Source of the DNA: Heliocidaris tuberculata
Taxonomy: Eukaryota; Echinodermata; Echinoidea; Camarodonta; Echinometridae
Direction: 5' to 3'
Assembly: GCA_025618425.1 (NCBI GenBank)
Contig: CM046842.1
Coordinates: 23,164,266 to 23,228,265, forward strand
Length of the DNA stretch: 64,000 nucleotides
A program made the translations under genes and the position numbers. Below the pieces are notes generated by a model that was given only the letters and a program-made list of their open reading frames with translations, was not told where the DNA came from and searched no databases. Position 1 is the first letter of the stretch. Each line of letters opens with the position of its first letter. Positions 10,412 through 35,943 of the stretch are shown piece after piece.

Positions 10412-11794
10412 TGGGTGGGATAATCTTATTTCATTTCTGATTCTTCTAGGACTTTTTATGTTCTGAATCTCTAGTTGTACTGCTTTAATCAAAACTAATT
10501 TATTCTGGGTGGATTTTCATTGCGCTCTTTTCTAAAATTGGCGTTAGCATGCAGAGCATTAACAGAAAATACAAAAATAAAGCACTTGTTGACCTACCAA
10601 TTCTTTTCATTACACTCAATGTGCATTAGAAAAGCCGAAAAATTGCATGATCATGGTGCATGTAAATGAAAAAAGAAAGAGGAAAGAGTTTAAAATCAAT
10701 ACTCAGTGAGAAATATAAACATACACCTCTGACCAATTCAGCTGATAAAGTGAATAATTTTAGTCAGTAGAGAATAGAATTTTGAATAATTTGGTAACCT
10801 ATTTGTTAGCGAATTTCACGTGATACTTAATTATTACTTTTTTAGGAGTAGCTTTCAGAATACTTTGATTTTTTTTTCTAACAGTTAAGGAATCACAAAT
10901 ACATTATATATTGCACAAATTTTGTTGGTACTTTTATATTGTCAAGATCTTTTTTATTCTTGTTGTTTTAGAGGGCGGATGCCCTCCAAATAGGAAAGTT
11001 AAGTTTAACGAAATGTACTTGAAACAACGATATTAGATACAGATTCATATAACAATATACAGCTTTAACCAGATTTATTTCCTTTGCTCGCACAGGCTCA
11101 TCTATGTTGCGCAACAGATATGGAACTTGAATTGTTATTGTGTTACCGATTAATTTCTAGGAAATTACCCATTAAGTTCCCACGATTCAAATTTGGCGAG
11201 AGAAAATGAATGAGAATTTTGAAGCGTCACATCTGCTCATACGGGGTCGTTGATGTATAGTGCAATAGATACAGAAAATACATCATTACTTTGTTGAAGA
11301 TTAATATTTAGGAAATGACCCAGTAAGATCTCACAACCAAAATTTTGCAAGAGAAATTCAGTCGGAAATTTTAAAAAGTCACGTGTGATTCGCCCACTCC
11401 CGATGGAGAAATTGTTCCCTGAAATTGTATACATTGTTTGCAAATTAGTAGACCCATTGACGCGCTGTCGCGGGGGTTTGATCAAACAATTTCTTCCGGA
11501 ACTCGGATGTTTTACTTCCGGGTATTATCTTCCTCATCCTGTCGTGTAATGCAGATCTTTAGAGAGAGTGACAGACCACTTCCTCATAATGATTAATGGT
11601 AGTAATTGATAAAGCGTATGTTGATAAAGTTTCACCAAACTGTGGCAACTGATACATCCGCTGGCTCCAGCAGATTTCTCCTTGCATTTCCTCATGTTCT
11701 TTTCTTTTCTTCTTTTTTAAAGAAACACACACTCACACTCACCTAGGAAATCAAACACCATTTATTGACATGTACCTTAAGGAGCGATGTAGAT
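10412..11794 (+). other. Non-coding stretch
   Basis: AT-rich unique-looking DNA. I saw two diverged copies of a phrase around TTAATTTCTAGGAAATTACCCA (11150) and TTAATATTTAGGAAATGACCCA (11300), about 150 bp apart, suggesting an old tandem repeat. No gene seen. Confidence 0.45.
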
Positions 11795-11893
11795 GAAATG
11801 CCTTCCTCATGGACATAAGTGCGTGCCGGGGATCGAACCCTCTACCTCCTCATCTCCAGTCAAGTGTTTTAAACCACTCGACTACGACACATC
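11795..11893 (-). mobile_element. tRNA-derived SINE head, minus strand
   Basis: On the minus strand: GTGTCGTAGTCGAGTGGTTT (A-box region), CTTGACTGGAGATG, then B box GGTTCGATCCC and CGGCACGCACTTATGTCC. Same family as 19829-19955. Confidence 0.7.
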
Positions 11894-12307
11894 TACTGCC
11901 TTTCCCAATCACAAAATGTATCTCAAAAGTTAATCTCCAGTTTAGAAAAATTGCATTTATGCTAATGCTAAGCATACAGTTGTAACAAGCTCGATTAACG
12001 AGAAAGAAAAAAAAATTCAGATTTCTGCAATAGTTCGAATACATAGCAATTATGTCTAAACTGCTAGATATATTCCTTTCCCTGTAACTTTTGATGGGTT
12101 CACTCCACTAAAATTCATAAAAAGGCATAACTATAAAAATCCACTATAAAAATTTGTTGATATTAATGTATCACAATATTGTCAGTAGTACATATTACAT
12201 TTTTTCCCGTTTCTTTTTCCCTTGTCTTATCTTGCAGAGATTTTATGTATGTTCAGTTTATGTAAACTATGTATTGCTGCGGCTACCCCAACACATGCCA
12301 AGTGCTT

Positions 12308-12442
12308 CCAGGGGAGCGTTTCATCAAGTGTTTTGTCAGTGATTTTTACTGACAACTACTGAAATCGTTGCATCTCATTGGCTGAAAGCAAATTTGTCAG
12401 TAAAAATCACTAACAAAACGCTTGATGAAACGCTCTCCAGGG
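12308..12442. mobile_element. GTTTCATCAAG-type hairpin element
   Basis: GAGCGTTTCATCAAG at 12314 and its inverse CTTGATGAAACGCTCT near 12436; inner arms TCAGTGATTTTTACTGACA and TGTCAGTAAAAATCACTAAC. Flanked by CCAGGG on both sides (12308-12313 and 12437-12442), a possible target duplication. About 123 bp. Confidence 0.75.
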
Positions 12443-13211
12443 AACCTTGCTTTCTTCCGCCATTTTTTCTGTCAATGTAAAGTTGATTTTGTACTTGTGT
12501 GATTATGAGAAGGAAATAAATGTAACTGAAATTTGAAATCTGATTTTCCAAAAAAAATTATCTTCCCTTTAGAAATATCATTGAAATTCATAATAAAGAG
12601 ACGAGCCTTCTCGGAATTTGTTGAGCCATTCATAAAGCCATGACAAGGTTTCAAAGAAATGAAGCAACTAACACATCATCTTCAGGAGCTATCTCTCAGT
12701 CCTTCCTAATTACAAATGCTTCTTTAAAGTCTAGATCCCTGCCTTGAATGCAACTGAGAAAGTGATACCTATGTGAATGTAATTTCCATAACACCACCCC
12801 CACAAAAATAGTAATAATAATGAAATAAAATAAATAATAATAAAAAAAAAAATACATAGACATAAACATAAAAACTGAAATTACATTAAATAAAAGAATA
12901 CATAAATGTCTAAGAATGAATCAAAGTACAAATACAAAATAAACAAATAAATAATTAGATTAATTGATATATATATATATACAGGCATTCATATTTCCAG
13001 CGGAGACATTTTGTCAACCTTGGCAAAAATTTCAATAGAGTATATATATATATATATTGTGATAAAAAGTTCCTTGAACACAACGCTGGTGGTCACTCAT
13101 AATTGCTTTGTGGAAGGTATAGTGAAGGAAATAATCACTGTGAGATGGTCGTAGCTTTTTTTATCCTCCTTTATTCGTATTCAAGCTTTCAATCTGTGAT
13201 CTTCATCAGGA

Positions 13212-13272
<61 letters not shown>

Positions 13273-14500
13273 CTGAGACCTAGCAAGATGTTGATAAATC
13301 AAGTTTGTTTTTTTGTTTTTAATTTGTATAAATATTCAGCCTGTTGATAAAACTTCTTGTGTTGTTCATCAAATTGGCTTAAAACGTTGGGGAAAATAAA
13401 TATCTGAAAGTAAAGTTTAGAGAAGAACTTACAACGTTTATTAATGATGAAATAAGAGTTAAATTTCATTTAAGAATAGCAGGATTTATACCTATTCGAG
13501 AATAAAGTAACTTTGAAATAAAAAAAATATCATACCACTTTCATCGCACCATAATTCTAATTATCCTTTTAGGTGATATATTTACACGTATTTTCACAAA
13601 TAATTATCATATATTCTGTTGACTACTCACGAGAATCATTTATGCGACCACGTGACCGCCTCCCTTCGATCTCAGCTGACGCCATCAGAAATATGGCGGT
13701 TATTACCAATGGGTACAGGCAGATATAACTAGCGTAGGCCATGATAATAAATTCCGATTAACTTGAAGAAACTGTCGAAAGATACTGCTGCCTTATGACA
13801 CTGGATTCCAAAGTAGTTCCGGGAATATCAGAGGGGTTTTTCCAGCATTTGCGTTGGATAACTTCCAAACTATGTAGTTAGAGATGTTAAAATTCCCGTA
13901 TTATTCCAATGGAAAGCTGCGTGAAGCAATAGTGTAGTTAAAAGCTCGTTTATGTAATAATTTACTGGTTTAACTCCTACACGCTCCAGTAGAACAATCA
14001 AAATGCCTTTCACAACGCGATGACAATTTCCTTCCTTTTAGGAGCAGGACATTATTCATTCGGAAGTCACACTTTAAAATAAAAGTCTGAAGGCCTTGTC
14101 ATCAATCTGTCCAATCAAAATGTTATTGCATTCTCTAAGTTGCTAGGGAAATTTTGGTCATAAACGTTAGCAAACATAAATATGTATTTTTTATTTTCAC
14201 ACTGTCACGCTAGCTTCCTTTAAATCCCAACGACGGGTGAATATCGAGAGCAAATTACCCCTGTAATATTATCCTACTCGCTTCAATATGTAAATAATTA
14301 TGTTCACAATGTTTTACTTTATTTTCATTGTATCAACTCACACCGTTCTCAGTGTTCTATGTTGCAATGTTATAGTTTCCAACTCACATGCAAAAGTTTG
14401 GCCAGTCCGTTCGCTTTTGGCAATATGGTTCGGCGATAACTCTCTTTACTGCTCCACACTATTTGAACTAGATGTTACATTGTTCACATACACCCTGTTC
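12443..14500 (+). other. Non-coding, AT-rich stretch with microsatellites
   Basis: Contains AT microsatellites (12967, 13041, 13213-13262) and an A-rich run (12800-12900). Between the last two AT tracts is a phrase GGTGGTCACTCATAATTGC...CTTCATCAGGACTTATA that looks like a transposable-element fragment but is not assignable. No convincing exon. Confidence 0.4.
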
Positions 14501-15958
14501 ACAGCATGACGCTTCGATCGCATTAGGCCATCAACCTAGTCCTGGTCCCACATCAACGTATTGGTCCCTCTAGTCCACACGCTTCTGAAGAAAGGATGCC
14601 TTCATATCATAGGAGCAAAAGGATGCCTATTGCTTCATGGGAACTAAACGATGCACGGGTTCATGGAAGCACACACGATTTGCACGCACACTATGTAATA
14701 TGGCTGTGCTGGCGAAAGAATCCGCCCTATTCATACGTGCCAAACAAAACCTATACACACTTTCTGTCGACGTGTCAACTTTACATTCCGCAAAACCACG
14801 AGAGATCAGTTCTTTGAACCAAATCGGATCATTTTCTTAGTCGTTAATCGCTTTCATTACTATTACTTGAAGATCATATAGTATAAGTCACATCATGTAC
14901 ACTCTACACACTGTATTGTGCAATCTTATTTTTACTATAATTCATATTATAGAAGAATTCCATTTGAGTCCATTCCGCAATGACTGCTCAATATGGCAGT
15001 GCACAAGCCGATCAAACACCGTGATATCAAAAGCACATCAAGATGATAGCGAAATGTCGGATGTGTTTAGATGGTAAGATCTATAAATACCGAAGTTGAT
15101 GGGGTTTTTTTTAAAGAAACTGGGGATCAGAATCCAAATAAAAGTTCTTGATTTTTTTTTTATTAGAATGATTAGCGTTTAAAAACCAGGAAGAAAAAAT
15201 GTTTCATACAGAAAACTGTCATTTTGGGGGTTTATAACGACAATGTACTTTAAGCAGCTACCAATCTTCGAACATAAACCCAGAAAAAAGTTCGGAAGCT
15301 CAGGTTTGATTCTAAATATCGCTCATGTTAATATATTTTGTATCATTTCATTTATAACCATTTGAAAGATTTTCCTTTGCAATGATTCTCCATTTCTTAT
15401 GATTATGTGATATGGGATGCACCTTGTAGCTTAATGTTGGTTCGGGGCAAAAATGCGTTGCTATTGTCAGAAGTCTATTCATAAGCGATTGGTGTTAGGC
15501 ATTAACCGTCTAAACATGTGTCAGTAATCCTGTCAGACGGGTTTAGATAGCTGCCAGCGGCCGGATGAAGAAGGGAAGCTCGTTGGTTTGGTTCCGGAAA
15601 CTAGGAAAAGGATGTCGTTGTATCCTAACCAGTTAGAACCTTACCCATAAACCAATCTATAAACTGCTCGACTCTTGCTGTGCCGCTGCCACATAAAAGT
15701 GACAAACACAAATGGTATTTTCAATCACACATTGCTCTACCATGAAAGATGTATATGGTAATCCATTTATGTCAATATTTAGAATATAAATCAAGCATTC
15801 TATATCCAAGAATTATCATATGCCTCGATAGAGCTTTTTCGAGAAGATTAGTAAATTTGAATAGGTTCTGTAGCATTACACAAAAGTAACCGAATCAGGA
15901 AAAGAAACGCCAAGGACTAAATCGAAAATAACTAATACTTTACAATATTACTCATTCA
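14501..15958 (+). other. Unassigned stretch, no gene seen
   Basis: Less AT-rich patches with several overlapping short frames (14596-14840). One reading near 14530 (GHQPSPGPTST) faintly recalls the NPGP motif at the start of some LINE ORFs, but the frame breaks around it, so I do not call an element. Confidence 0.25.
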
Positions 15959-16189
15959 TCAAACGTAATATATTAAGAAATTTAGTATCACTAGAAAGGA
16001 TAGTTGATTTCTTACAACTTTTGTACACAACCTTTTCTGATATAAGACTTGGTTAAAGAAGTACAGGAGTATGAAAGAGTAAGCATTGGTTTTCTTCTGG
16101 TAAAATCTTGAAACAATCCAAAGCCTTGGCGCAGAAAAAGTTGATACCCGTTGCACACGATGCGCTATTTTCATTTCCTTAAAGACAAA

Positions 16190-16570
16190 GTTAAGTTTTG
16201 GTCATGAGATCGAAGTGTAAAAGAAATCTGCTGGAGCCAACTGTTGATAATATAGCATATAAGAATTGGTGTATAACTGTCTGTAAGGTTTTGGATCACC
16301 AAAATGATAAGAAATAGACTCAATCCTGCTGAGGGTTACATGCACTGCACACAGAAATGTGTATAGGGACTACACACATATGTTCTGCCCGAACATTTCA
16401 GCTGTTTCTTGTCATATTTTGAATGTGAGGGCATTTGAAGAGAAATCCTTTTCTACCATGATAATCTTCCAAACTAACATAAAAAGAATGAGAAAGCTCA
16501 CCAGTTATGCTTTACCTTTCCCAGAACTCAACCTTCTCTTTCTTATACATGCTCTAACCAAGCCTGTGAA
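16190..16570 (+). repeat. Dispersed repeat, copy 1
   Basis: Shares with 38560-38965 a colinear series of matches: AGTTT(T/C)GGTCATG, ACTGCACACAGAAATG, CCCGAACATTTCAGCT, GCATTTGAAGAG, AATGAGAAAGCTCAC and CCTTTCCCAGAACTCAA. Diverged, not part of the 8-kb duplication. Confidence 0.8.
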
Positions 16571-16667
16571 TGCAGTTAGAACGCCGCGTCTAAGATGACA
16601 CCAGTCGCTGACGCAGTCTTATACGTCAGTAAAATGATGCCTCATGTGCAAGGTGCATTATAGTTTA

Positions 16668-16771
16668 TACCACAGTTATACCAACAAGGCCGACGCCAGA
16701 CCGACACCAATGGCCGAGAATCGGTCGGTTTGAAGTCGGCGTGGGGTCGGTTTGGCGGTGTCACTGTAGTA
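16668..16771. mobile_element. Small TIR element (CCACAGTTATACC)
   Basis: TACCACAGTTATACC...GGCCGACGCC on the left and its diverged inverse GTCGGCGTGGGG...GGTGTCACTGTAGTA on the right, about 104 bp, GC-rich compared with its surroundings. Confidence 0.55.
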
Positions 16772-16944
16772 TTACTCATTCCTCCTTGTTCAATGGTTGT
16801 TAATGGCGACTAAAAGACGAAGCTTGTCAGCTATCGCAGCAACAAATGTGTTAAATTTGTATATGAGTGTGAAAATTCAATACTTGAAAAAGAACAGTCA
16901 TGGAATGAAGCATTCATTAATTTTGATTATTCAATTTTCGATCT

Positions 16945-17092
16945 GGGCCCCGTTTCATAAAACTTGTTATCAACAACAAGTTACAATAATTGTTATAAGC
17001 TGCTGAAATCCTTAAATTTGATTGGCTGAGATCGAATTTGTTATAGAAATGAGACATTTGTTATTGACACCAAGTTTTATGAAACAGGGCCC
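16945..17092. mobile_element. GTTTCATAAA-type hairpin element
   Basis: GGGCCCCGTTTCATAAAACTT at the left and AAGTTTTATGAAACAGGGCCC at the right, with ACAATAATTGTTATAAGCTG inside. Close relative of 31076-31206. Confidence 0.8.
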
Positions 17093-17599
17093 TGCTTGAC
17101 GTTGCTCTTTCCTTCAATTATTTCCCTCCTTTTCAACGTGGGTAGCCCCTATGATTACTAAAAGGATATTATAATTTCTGTAATTTCTTCCTTTTTTTTA
17201 AAGGAGATAGTCCACAGTATAATGTTTCTAAAGGTTCAAACTTATTAGAATTACTGGGATTTTTTTTTCAGGGTTGGAAAACAATTGCATACTTTTCCTG
17301 TAATAGCTTTAATATGTAAATACGGGTAATACAAATTCCTTTTCCAAACAATCAGAGGAAGGAAGATTGAGGGAGGCACTTGCTCCAATCACTTTTCTTA
17401 AATGGGGTAGGTTGGGCTAGCATCGGATAAAAGTGGTAGGTGTCTCTGGTATATGCTACATATCAGCATATTCCAGGGGATACCGAAATCTTAGATCTTC
17501 TCTCTTTCACACTTAGTTCTGTCTTGTGCACCTCGCACTCATACTCGTTATATGGTCAACGTCAGGCCACATCATTCTCTTGAATCTTTAAAATCCATG

Positions 17600-17605
17600 A
17601 CAAAA

Positions 17606-17643
<38 letters not shown>

Positions 17644-17661
17644 CTCTCTATCTCTCTCTCT
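17600..17661 (+). repeat. (CT)n microsatellite
   Basis: About 60 bp of CT/TC dinucleotides with one interruption at GTTCTCTCTAT. Confidence 0.95.
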
Positions 17662-17759
17662 TTGTAACTTAAGTTCTGAGCTTTTAGAAGTAATTCTATT
17701 TTCTTCGTGTGTTTTTCGGCTATGTTAATATTTCAGCTGTATAATGTAGTCAAATTATT

Positions 17760-17945
17760 TATGTATTCTGTAGAATAGTAGTCTTCGTTCTTTTTGTACA
17801 GCGCTCTGAATCATTTCTTAACACTTATTATGCCACTGTGCCATTTGGCACAAACTCTTCACATAAATCCCATAGGAGAGTATTTATGTGGCCAACAAAG
17901 ATTTAAGCTCTTTATAAATACCATGTATTATTATTATTACTATTA
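17760..17945 (+). mobile_element. Probable LINE 3' end
   Basis: A 3'-UTR-like stretch ending GCTCTTTATAAATACCATG then (ATT)n, the same kind of end (CGCTTCATAAATACATTATT) as the clearer LINE fragment at 21876. No coding part left. Confidence 0.4.
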
Positions 17946-18277
17946 TTCATATATGGATTCACTATCATGACAGCATTAATAAACCCATGGGGAAAATGTG
18001 TGTTCGCTCTTCTCAAGCGTTAACATCGCGTGCTTGCACAGACGATAACAAAGTCATTAAAGGGAACCAATCACACACAAAAAAAAAAAAAAGAAGAAGA
18101 AGAATATTTTGGTCTATGTGTTAGGGGTTCTATGTTGCCTTACAATATTCGAAGAATGAGCTTTAAATATTAACTATATCAAGAGATAATGCAAGTTTAA
18201 ATACTCCCTAAATAAACATTACAGCGACTTTCCAGTATTAATCGACGAACCCGTACGCGCTAGCACAAAATAAGGCC

Positions 18278-18312
18278 CGCGCGGAACCGAACTCGCAGAT
18301 AGGTTCCGCGCG
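18278..18312. other. GC-rich perfect hairpin
   Basis: CGCGCGGAACC (18278-18288) and its exact inverse GGTTCCGCGCG (18302-18312) around a 13-nt loop, in an otherwise AT-rich context. Could be a MITE core or a structured site. Confidence 0.6.
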
Positions 18313-19063
18313 AGGGTGTTTGAAGTTTTCATTTATTTTCTTCATACTCCTTAACCGTTTTTTGTTTTTTTGTTTTTGATGTTAACTTTATAATTTCTAG
18401 CTGTACACAAATAATTTTTTTCATATGATTGGTACACTTTAATTTTATAGAGGAATGTAATTTAGTCCGGAGATGTCAAGAGGGGGATGTATTCGAAGAA
18501 GATAAAACGAACAAGCCTGGTAGTGCCTGTGAATGTACAATCCTCCCGCCTCCCTCAACCCCCCCCCCCCCCCCCCCTCCGTGAATACTCGGAACTGTAC
18601 TGTATCAAAACATTGCATTATCTATAGACGCCCCCTATTTTTTTCTTCTTTTTTTAAAATCACATAGACAATACTAGTGTAATCTTACAAATTACACCTT
18701 TTCTTCTTATAGTTTTTATTAGGGGTGATAAGAGGCAAATTAGAACTCAGATAATTCTTGGCACCCGCTTCCACAGAGCTTAAATAGACTACCATGCATT
18801 TCATTAATGGTTCCTATATGGTGAAATATCTTCTTATTAAGTTAAATAAAATCACGCACAAATGTGTAAAGACTGAGCGAAAGATTTCCATTTTTTATAT
18901 ACAGTAAGCTTCGAATTCTAGAGCACTAGAACCTAAGCAGTTTGATTTAGACCTTACACATTAGCTCTCATATATTGATGTTATCATTTTAAGCAATTTC
19001 TAGGACCCCCCCCCTCCCCCCCCCCCCCCCCCAAGTTAAGTATGTTTTGGTAAGGGGTAAAAT

Positions 19064-20090
19064 TTCAATTTTTGTAGGGATAATGACGTGGAGCAGTTGT
19101 CGACGGAGCACGTGCCGTACAACCCACCTCCAGCCTCTCTCATTTGTTTTAAGCCTCGTTCATACCCCCCCCCCCCCCATTTTTCTTTATAGCTCTCTTC
19201 CTCTCTCTCTCTCTCTCTTCCATCTCTCATTTTCTTTTTCAATCTCTCATACACACATGCACACGCGCGCACACACACACACTATATATATCCCAATTTC
19301 CTCTCAAACTCTCTGTGTCTCACTCTCTGCTTCTATTTTCTCTCCCGAATTTTTTTAACTCCCCCCCCCCTCTCTCTCTCTCTCTCTCTTTATTAAACTC
19401 TGTTTCATTCGTTCTTTATTTCTTTATTTAAATCCTTTCTCTATCTGTCCCCATCATCTCCTGTAGAAATTAGTATTTGACTCATCACTCTTTTAAAGGT
19501 CGAAGGGCTCTGACTCAATAAAGCACAATGTTAAAAATATTAAAGGTTACTTTCAAGGATTTTTATTTGTTGCTTTAAGGTGCAGAAAGAAATATAAAAT
19601 ATTAAATATTACAATGAGTATATACCTCTCACTATTTCCCACGACAAAGCTCATTCATTACCGCTATATTTTCAACAAATGTATCTATATATAACTAGAA
19701 CAATAAAAAAAAACATAAGTAACAGACAATGTATTTTCCATCCTTTTCAATTCCTAGGTAAATATAATAATCTGTTTATATATTAATTTCTCTTTATGTT
19801 TACATATAAGAATCTCTTACATGTAAGTGGTGTCGTAGTCAAGTGGTTTAAACACTTGACTGGAGATGCGAAGGTCGTGGGTTCGATCCCCAGCACGGCA
19901 TTTATGTCCTTGAGCAAAGGCATTTTTATCTAAATTGCTCCTCTCCACCCAGATGTTATTTAATTTGGGGGGGGGGGGTATGAACGAGGCTTACAACAAA
20001 TGAGAGAGGCTGGAGGTGGGTTGTACGGCACATGCTCCGTCGACAACTGCTTCACGTCATTATCCCTACACAAATTGAAAGTCATTATGG
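19064..20090. mobile_element. Inverted-repeat pair enclosing simple repeats and a SINE
   Basis: 19064-19178 (AATTTCAATTTTTGTAGGGA to CGTTCATACC then poly-C) is the inverted copy of 19968-20090 (poly-G then GGTATGAACG to TCCCTACACAAATTGAAA). The arms are about 110-120 bp and highly similar. The interior holds CT and CA runs, poly-C and a tRNA-SINE (19829). Either a foldback element or a locally inverted duplication. Confidence 0.75.
19829..19955 (+). mobile_element. tRNA-derived SINE
   Basis: GTGTCGTAGTCAAGTGGTTT (A box region), CTTGACTGGAGATGCGAAGG, B box GGTTCGATCCC (near 19880), then the non-tRNA body TTTATGTCCTTGAGCAAAGG. The same family is on the minus strand at 11795-11893. Confidence 0.75.
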
Positions 20091-21875
20091 TTTGATCTGC
20101 ATTGTGAGCGTCTGCTAAAAGCGCTTGGATAGAATGCTCCCCAGGGAGTGGAGAAGGTGCATACCTGTGTGCAGACAAGCCATGAACCCTATGACCACGT
20201 AATACTATAAATAATATGTCTGTTAAGCGCTTAGAGACATCGTAGATTATTAGACGCTATCTCGTAGTATCTGTTAAAGGTTTTCTAGTGAGCGTGTGTG
20301 TGTGTGTGTGTTTCTTTTCTTTCCTTTCTTTTTTCACAGAAAACGAAAAAAAACACGAAAGGGCTAACTTTATTATAATTGTGAAAAGCAAATCTCAATT
20401 CCCATCCAATTCATCGTGGGCAGTGGTGAGTTGATTTATTTTATTTTAATTATTATTTTTAAAATTGATTTGTCTTAAATGCTCTTACGATTTCAAATAA
20501 CAAATACATATGTGCATACATATAATCAAAAATAAGTACATTTAATCAAAATTAATAAGCACAGCATGAGCTTTATATAAAGATACAGCATCCGAATTTC
20601 ATTTAAAAATAATAACCATCGAGTCCTATAGCACAGCCTGCCTGCGTTCATCATACGCTTTCAGTTGCAAGTATAATAATGTTATTTTTCTATAATGTAA
20701 CACTCTAGAATAGGATTGGGTCAAATATAACCGAACATTGGGTTTTTAAAAAAGAGAACGTGCATGCTTGTTGGGTAACATTTAAAGCAATATCGGGTAC
20801 ACTGGATACAAAATTGGGTAAAGACAATTCAATTATGAGTAAAACTTTACCAAGTAATTGTGCTTGTTTCCTTTTTACCCAATATTGGGTAAGTTTTACT
20901 CTTTTTTTCTTTTTGAGTATATCAACAAGACTAGTGTGCATCTTTTTTGGTACAACTCCACAAATGCTACCAGATAAAATTCAGTTCAAATAATCTTCAG
21001 AAACACTGCAAAGAATACTACTAGTAACTATCAATCAGGCATTTTCATTTCCATTGTCAGATTCATCTAATTCTGTTACATGACACATCTGAAAACATGA
21101 CTGTCACTGAAATTAACACAAAGGCGCACTCAAACTCAAGGCCTCGAGAACAAAACGTGGAATTTGACTTCTGAACAAAGAAGAAGTGAACTGCACAGGT
21201 TCAATAAAATACTGCCAAACCTAATCAACTGTGGAGGTTGGGGTATTATATTTCGTTATTTTGGGGTCACCCTAAATTAACTGTGAAACATTTTATGGCC
21301 TATACAAACGATTAATAAACCTTTTAGTTAATGCATACTCATCGCAGATGAGAGCATAAACAAAGCATAAACGTTGGTAGCTTTTCTGGTTTTCTTTTTG
21401 TGGAGCCGTTAGAGCTAAAGGTGATACATTTTCTTATCATCTTAACCTGTTGACCTATGAGTTATCTTATTCCTCCTGGGTCTAGTATATATAAGAACAA
21501 CCTGGTTCCGGCAGAAAAGGAGTTAACCTAATCCTTAACCTTCAGATCGCCCATGTTATGGGCAAGGTTCTTGAGAGTTCCGCTGGCGTCTGGTCTGTTC
21601 AATTTTGTAACAAAATAAATGCGTTAATTAGTCCCTGAACACGAAATTCTATGGTCTCTCACCTCCATCCTCAACTTAAATTTTCCTTCACAAGAGAACA
21701 ATCTACACTAATTCTCTACCAAGTTGTAGTATTAGGTACTATGTACAAAGTAAAACATCTAGTGCCTTCAAAGAATTTCGATTTGTGTTCAACCATGCTT
21801 AAGGTATGTTTTTAGTAATATATTAGATACTTCACTCTAAAAACATTTCAAACTTTTGATTAAAAAATCTCCCAA
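20091..21875 (+). other. Non-coding stretch
   Basis: AT-rich. Around 20700-20950 TTGGGT-type phrases recur (ACATTGGGTTTTT, GTTGGGTAAC, AAATTGGGTAAAG, ATATTGGGTAAGTT), a degenerate tandem repeat or the body of a TIR element. 21540-21870 may include more of the LINE whose end is at 21876. No gene. Confidence 0.4.
21442..21527. mobile_element. Probable relative of the TTAA hairpin family
   Basis: TTAACCTGTTGACCTATGAG at the left and GGAGTTAA at the right, about 86 bp, TTAA at both ends. Only the left TIR resembles the family consensus, so assignment is tentative. Confidence 0.35.
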
Positions 21876-21876
21876 G

Positions 21877-22079
21877 ATGCTGCCCACACTTGGTGAAAGA
21901 GCATTTTCAACTGCTGCTCCCAAACTGTGGAATCAACTACCCCAAATTCTCCGTAACCAACAATCTCTGGATGTCTTCAAAAAAAGCTTCTCAAAACTCA
22001 CTTATTTCGTTAATAACATTGTAAAGCGCATTTGAACGCACATATATATAACCTATATGAAAAATGCGCTTCATAAATA

Positions 22080-22136
<57 letters not shown>

Positions 22137-22142
22137 CATTAT
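21877..22142 (+). mobile_element. 5'-truncated CR1/L2-type LINE 3' end
   Basis: A frame from 21877 to the stop at 22035 encodes LGERAFSTAAPKLWNQLPQI followed by a basic tail (SLDVFKKSFSK). This is the well-known C-terminal signature of non-LTR reverse transcriptases of the CR1/L2/Rex group. It is followed by a short 3'UTR and a (ATT)n tail to 22142. Dead fragment, about 0.3 kb, just downstream of the TDO2 3' end and in opposite orientation. Confidence 0.85.
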
Positions 22143-22519
22143 TAAAATGATGATCGCATAGACATTTAAAAAAATCACCACAAAGGTAAATTCAATGCCC
22201 TATTGTATTGCCTGTAAAAATTATGTTTGCATTATGATATAATTATGTCACTGGAATGTTTTCACATTAGAAATGACATATCAAGTTGGCTTGATCATAT
22301 AAAAATGTATTTGCTGATTTTTCGAAATTCTTTACGATCGTCTTTTATAAATCATGTTATTTAAATGACGTAGACTTTTAACAATTTTAAAGGCTCTTTC
22401 CTGTATGAAGGGGTATACATATTCAATATATTCTTAGAGATAGGATATATTAAATGACAAAGGTTGTAATCAGTCCTCATAGACTGCTTCCTGTAAGAAG
22501 GGCATATATTCCAGATAGC

Positions 22520-35178
<12,659 letters not shown>

Positions 35179-35899
35179 TTTGGGGAATGGATCGATCCGC
35201 TGTACCCAGATATCAGCTGTGCTAGCCGCTCTGGATAATGAAATTGGGGAAAACTTCTGATTAATACAGTTATCATAAAACAACATTAAACTGATAAACA
35301 TTTATACATAAAGATACGAGACCCATAAAAAAAAATTATCAGGTAAACATTTCAAAAACAAGAAAAAATAATAAAGATTTCTATCCCAACTAGTCTTAAA
35401 TATAACAGCAGTGAACAAAAATGTTTGAAAGAACTCTATTTTTATATATGCATTGATAAGGACTGTAATCAATGTCAGTAAAATGAAATTGCCAGCCTGA
35501 AAAAGGGGGGAAAAGGAGGGAATAAATTATATGAAACCTGTTATCTGCATTTCAATGCACACAGTCAACCCCTGGTTAAAAAAAATTCCGCGTGAATTAT
35601 TTTTAGTGTATGAATCACATCAGTGCAAAAGGAATTTAATTAGAGAAGATGCACTTAAAATAACCAGGCAACCGGGTAAAAAATACTAGATTTTTGTTGG
35701 CTACCGGTCAACGAGGAACTTATTCAAGTTCAACACTTTTTGTGTTAAAATTTTACGAGGACTTTTTTTAGTGTACAAGTGAAAATTAAAATTCTTTTTT
35801 TTTTTGGGGGGGGAGGGTATAACTTCCCTGTAGAGTATGAGTTTCTAGAATTTATACATTGAATGTTTGATTGAAATCATTTACTCAATAAGCACTACC

Positions 35900-35942
<43 letters not shown>

Positions 35943-35943
<1 letters not shown>

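Noticed and set aside
14300..14840. Overlapping frames that might be a LINE ORF start
   Set aside because: The only hint is a loose NPGP-like phrase in a frame broken by stops; no reverse transcriptase or endonuclease motif nearby.
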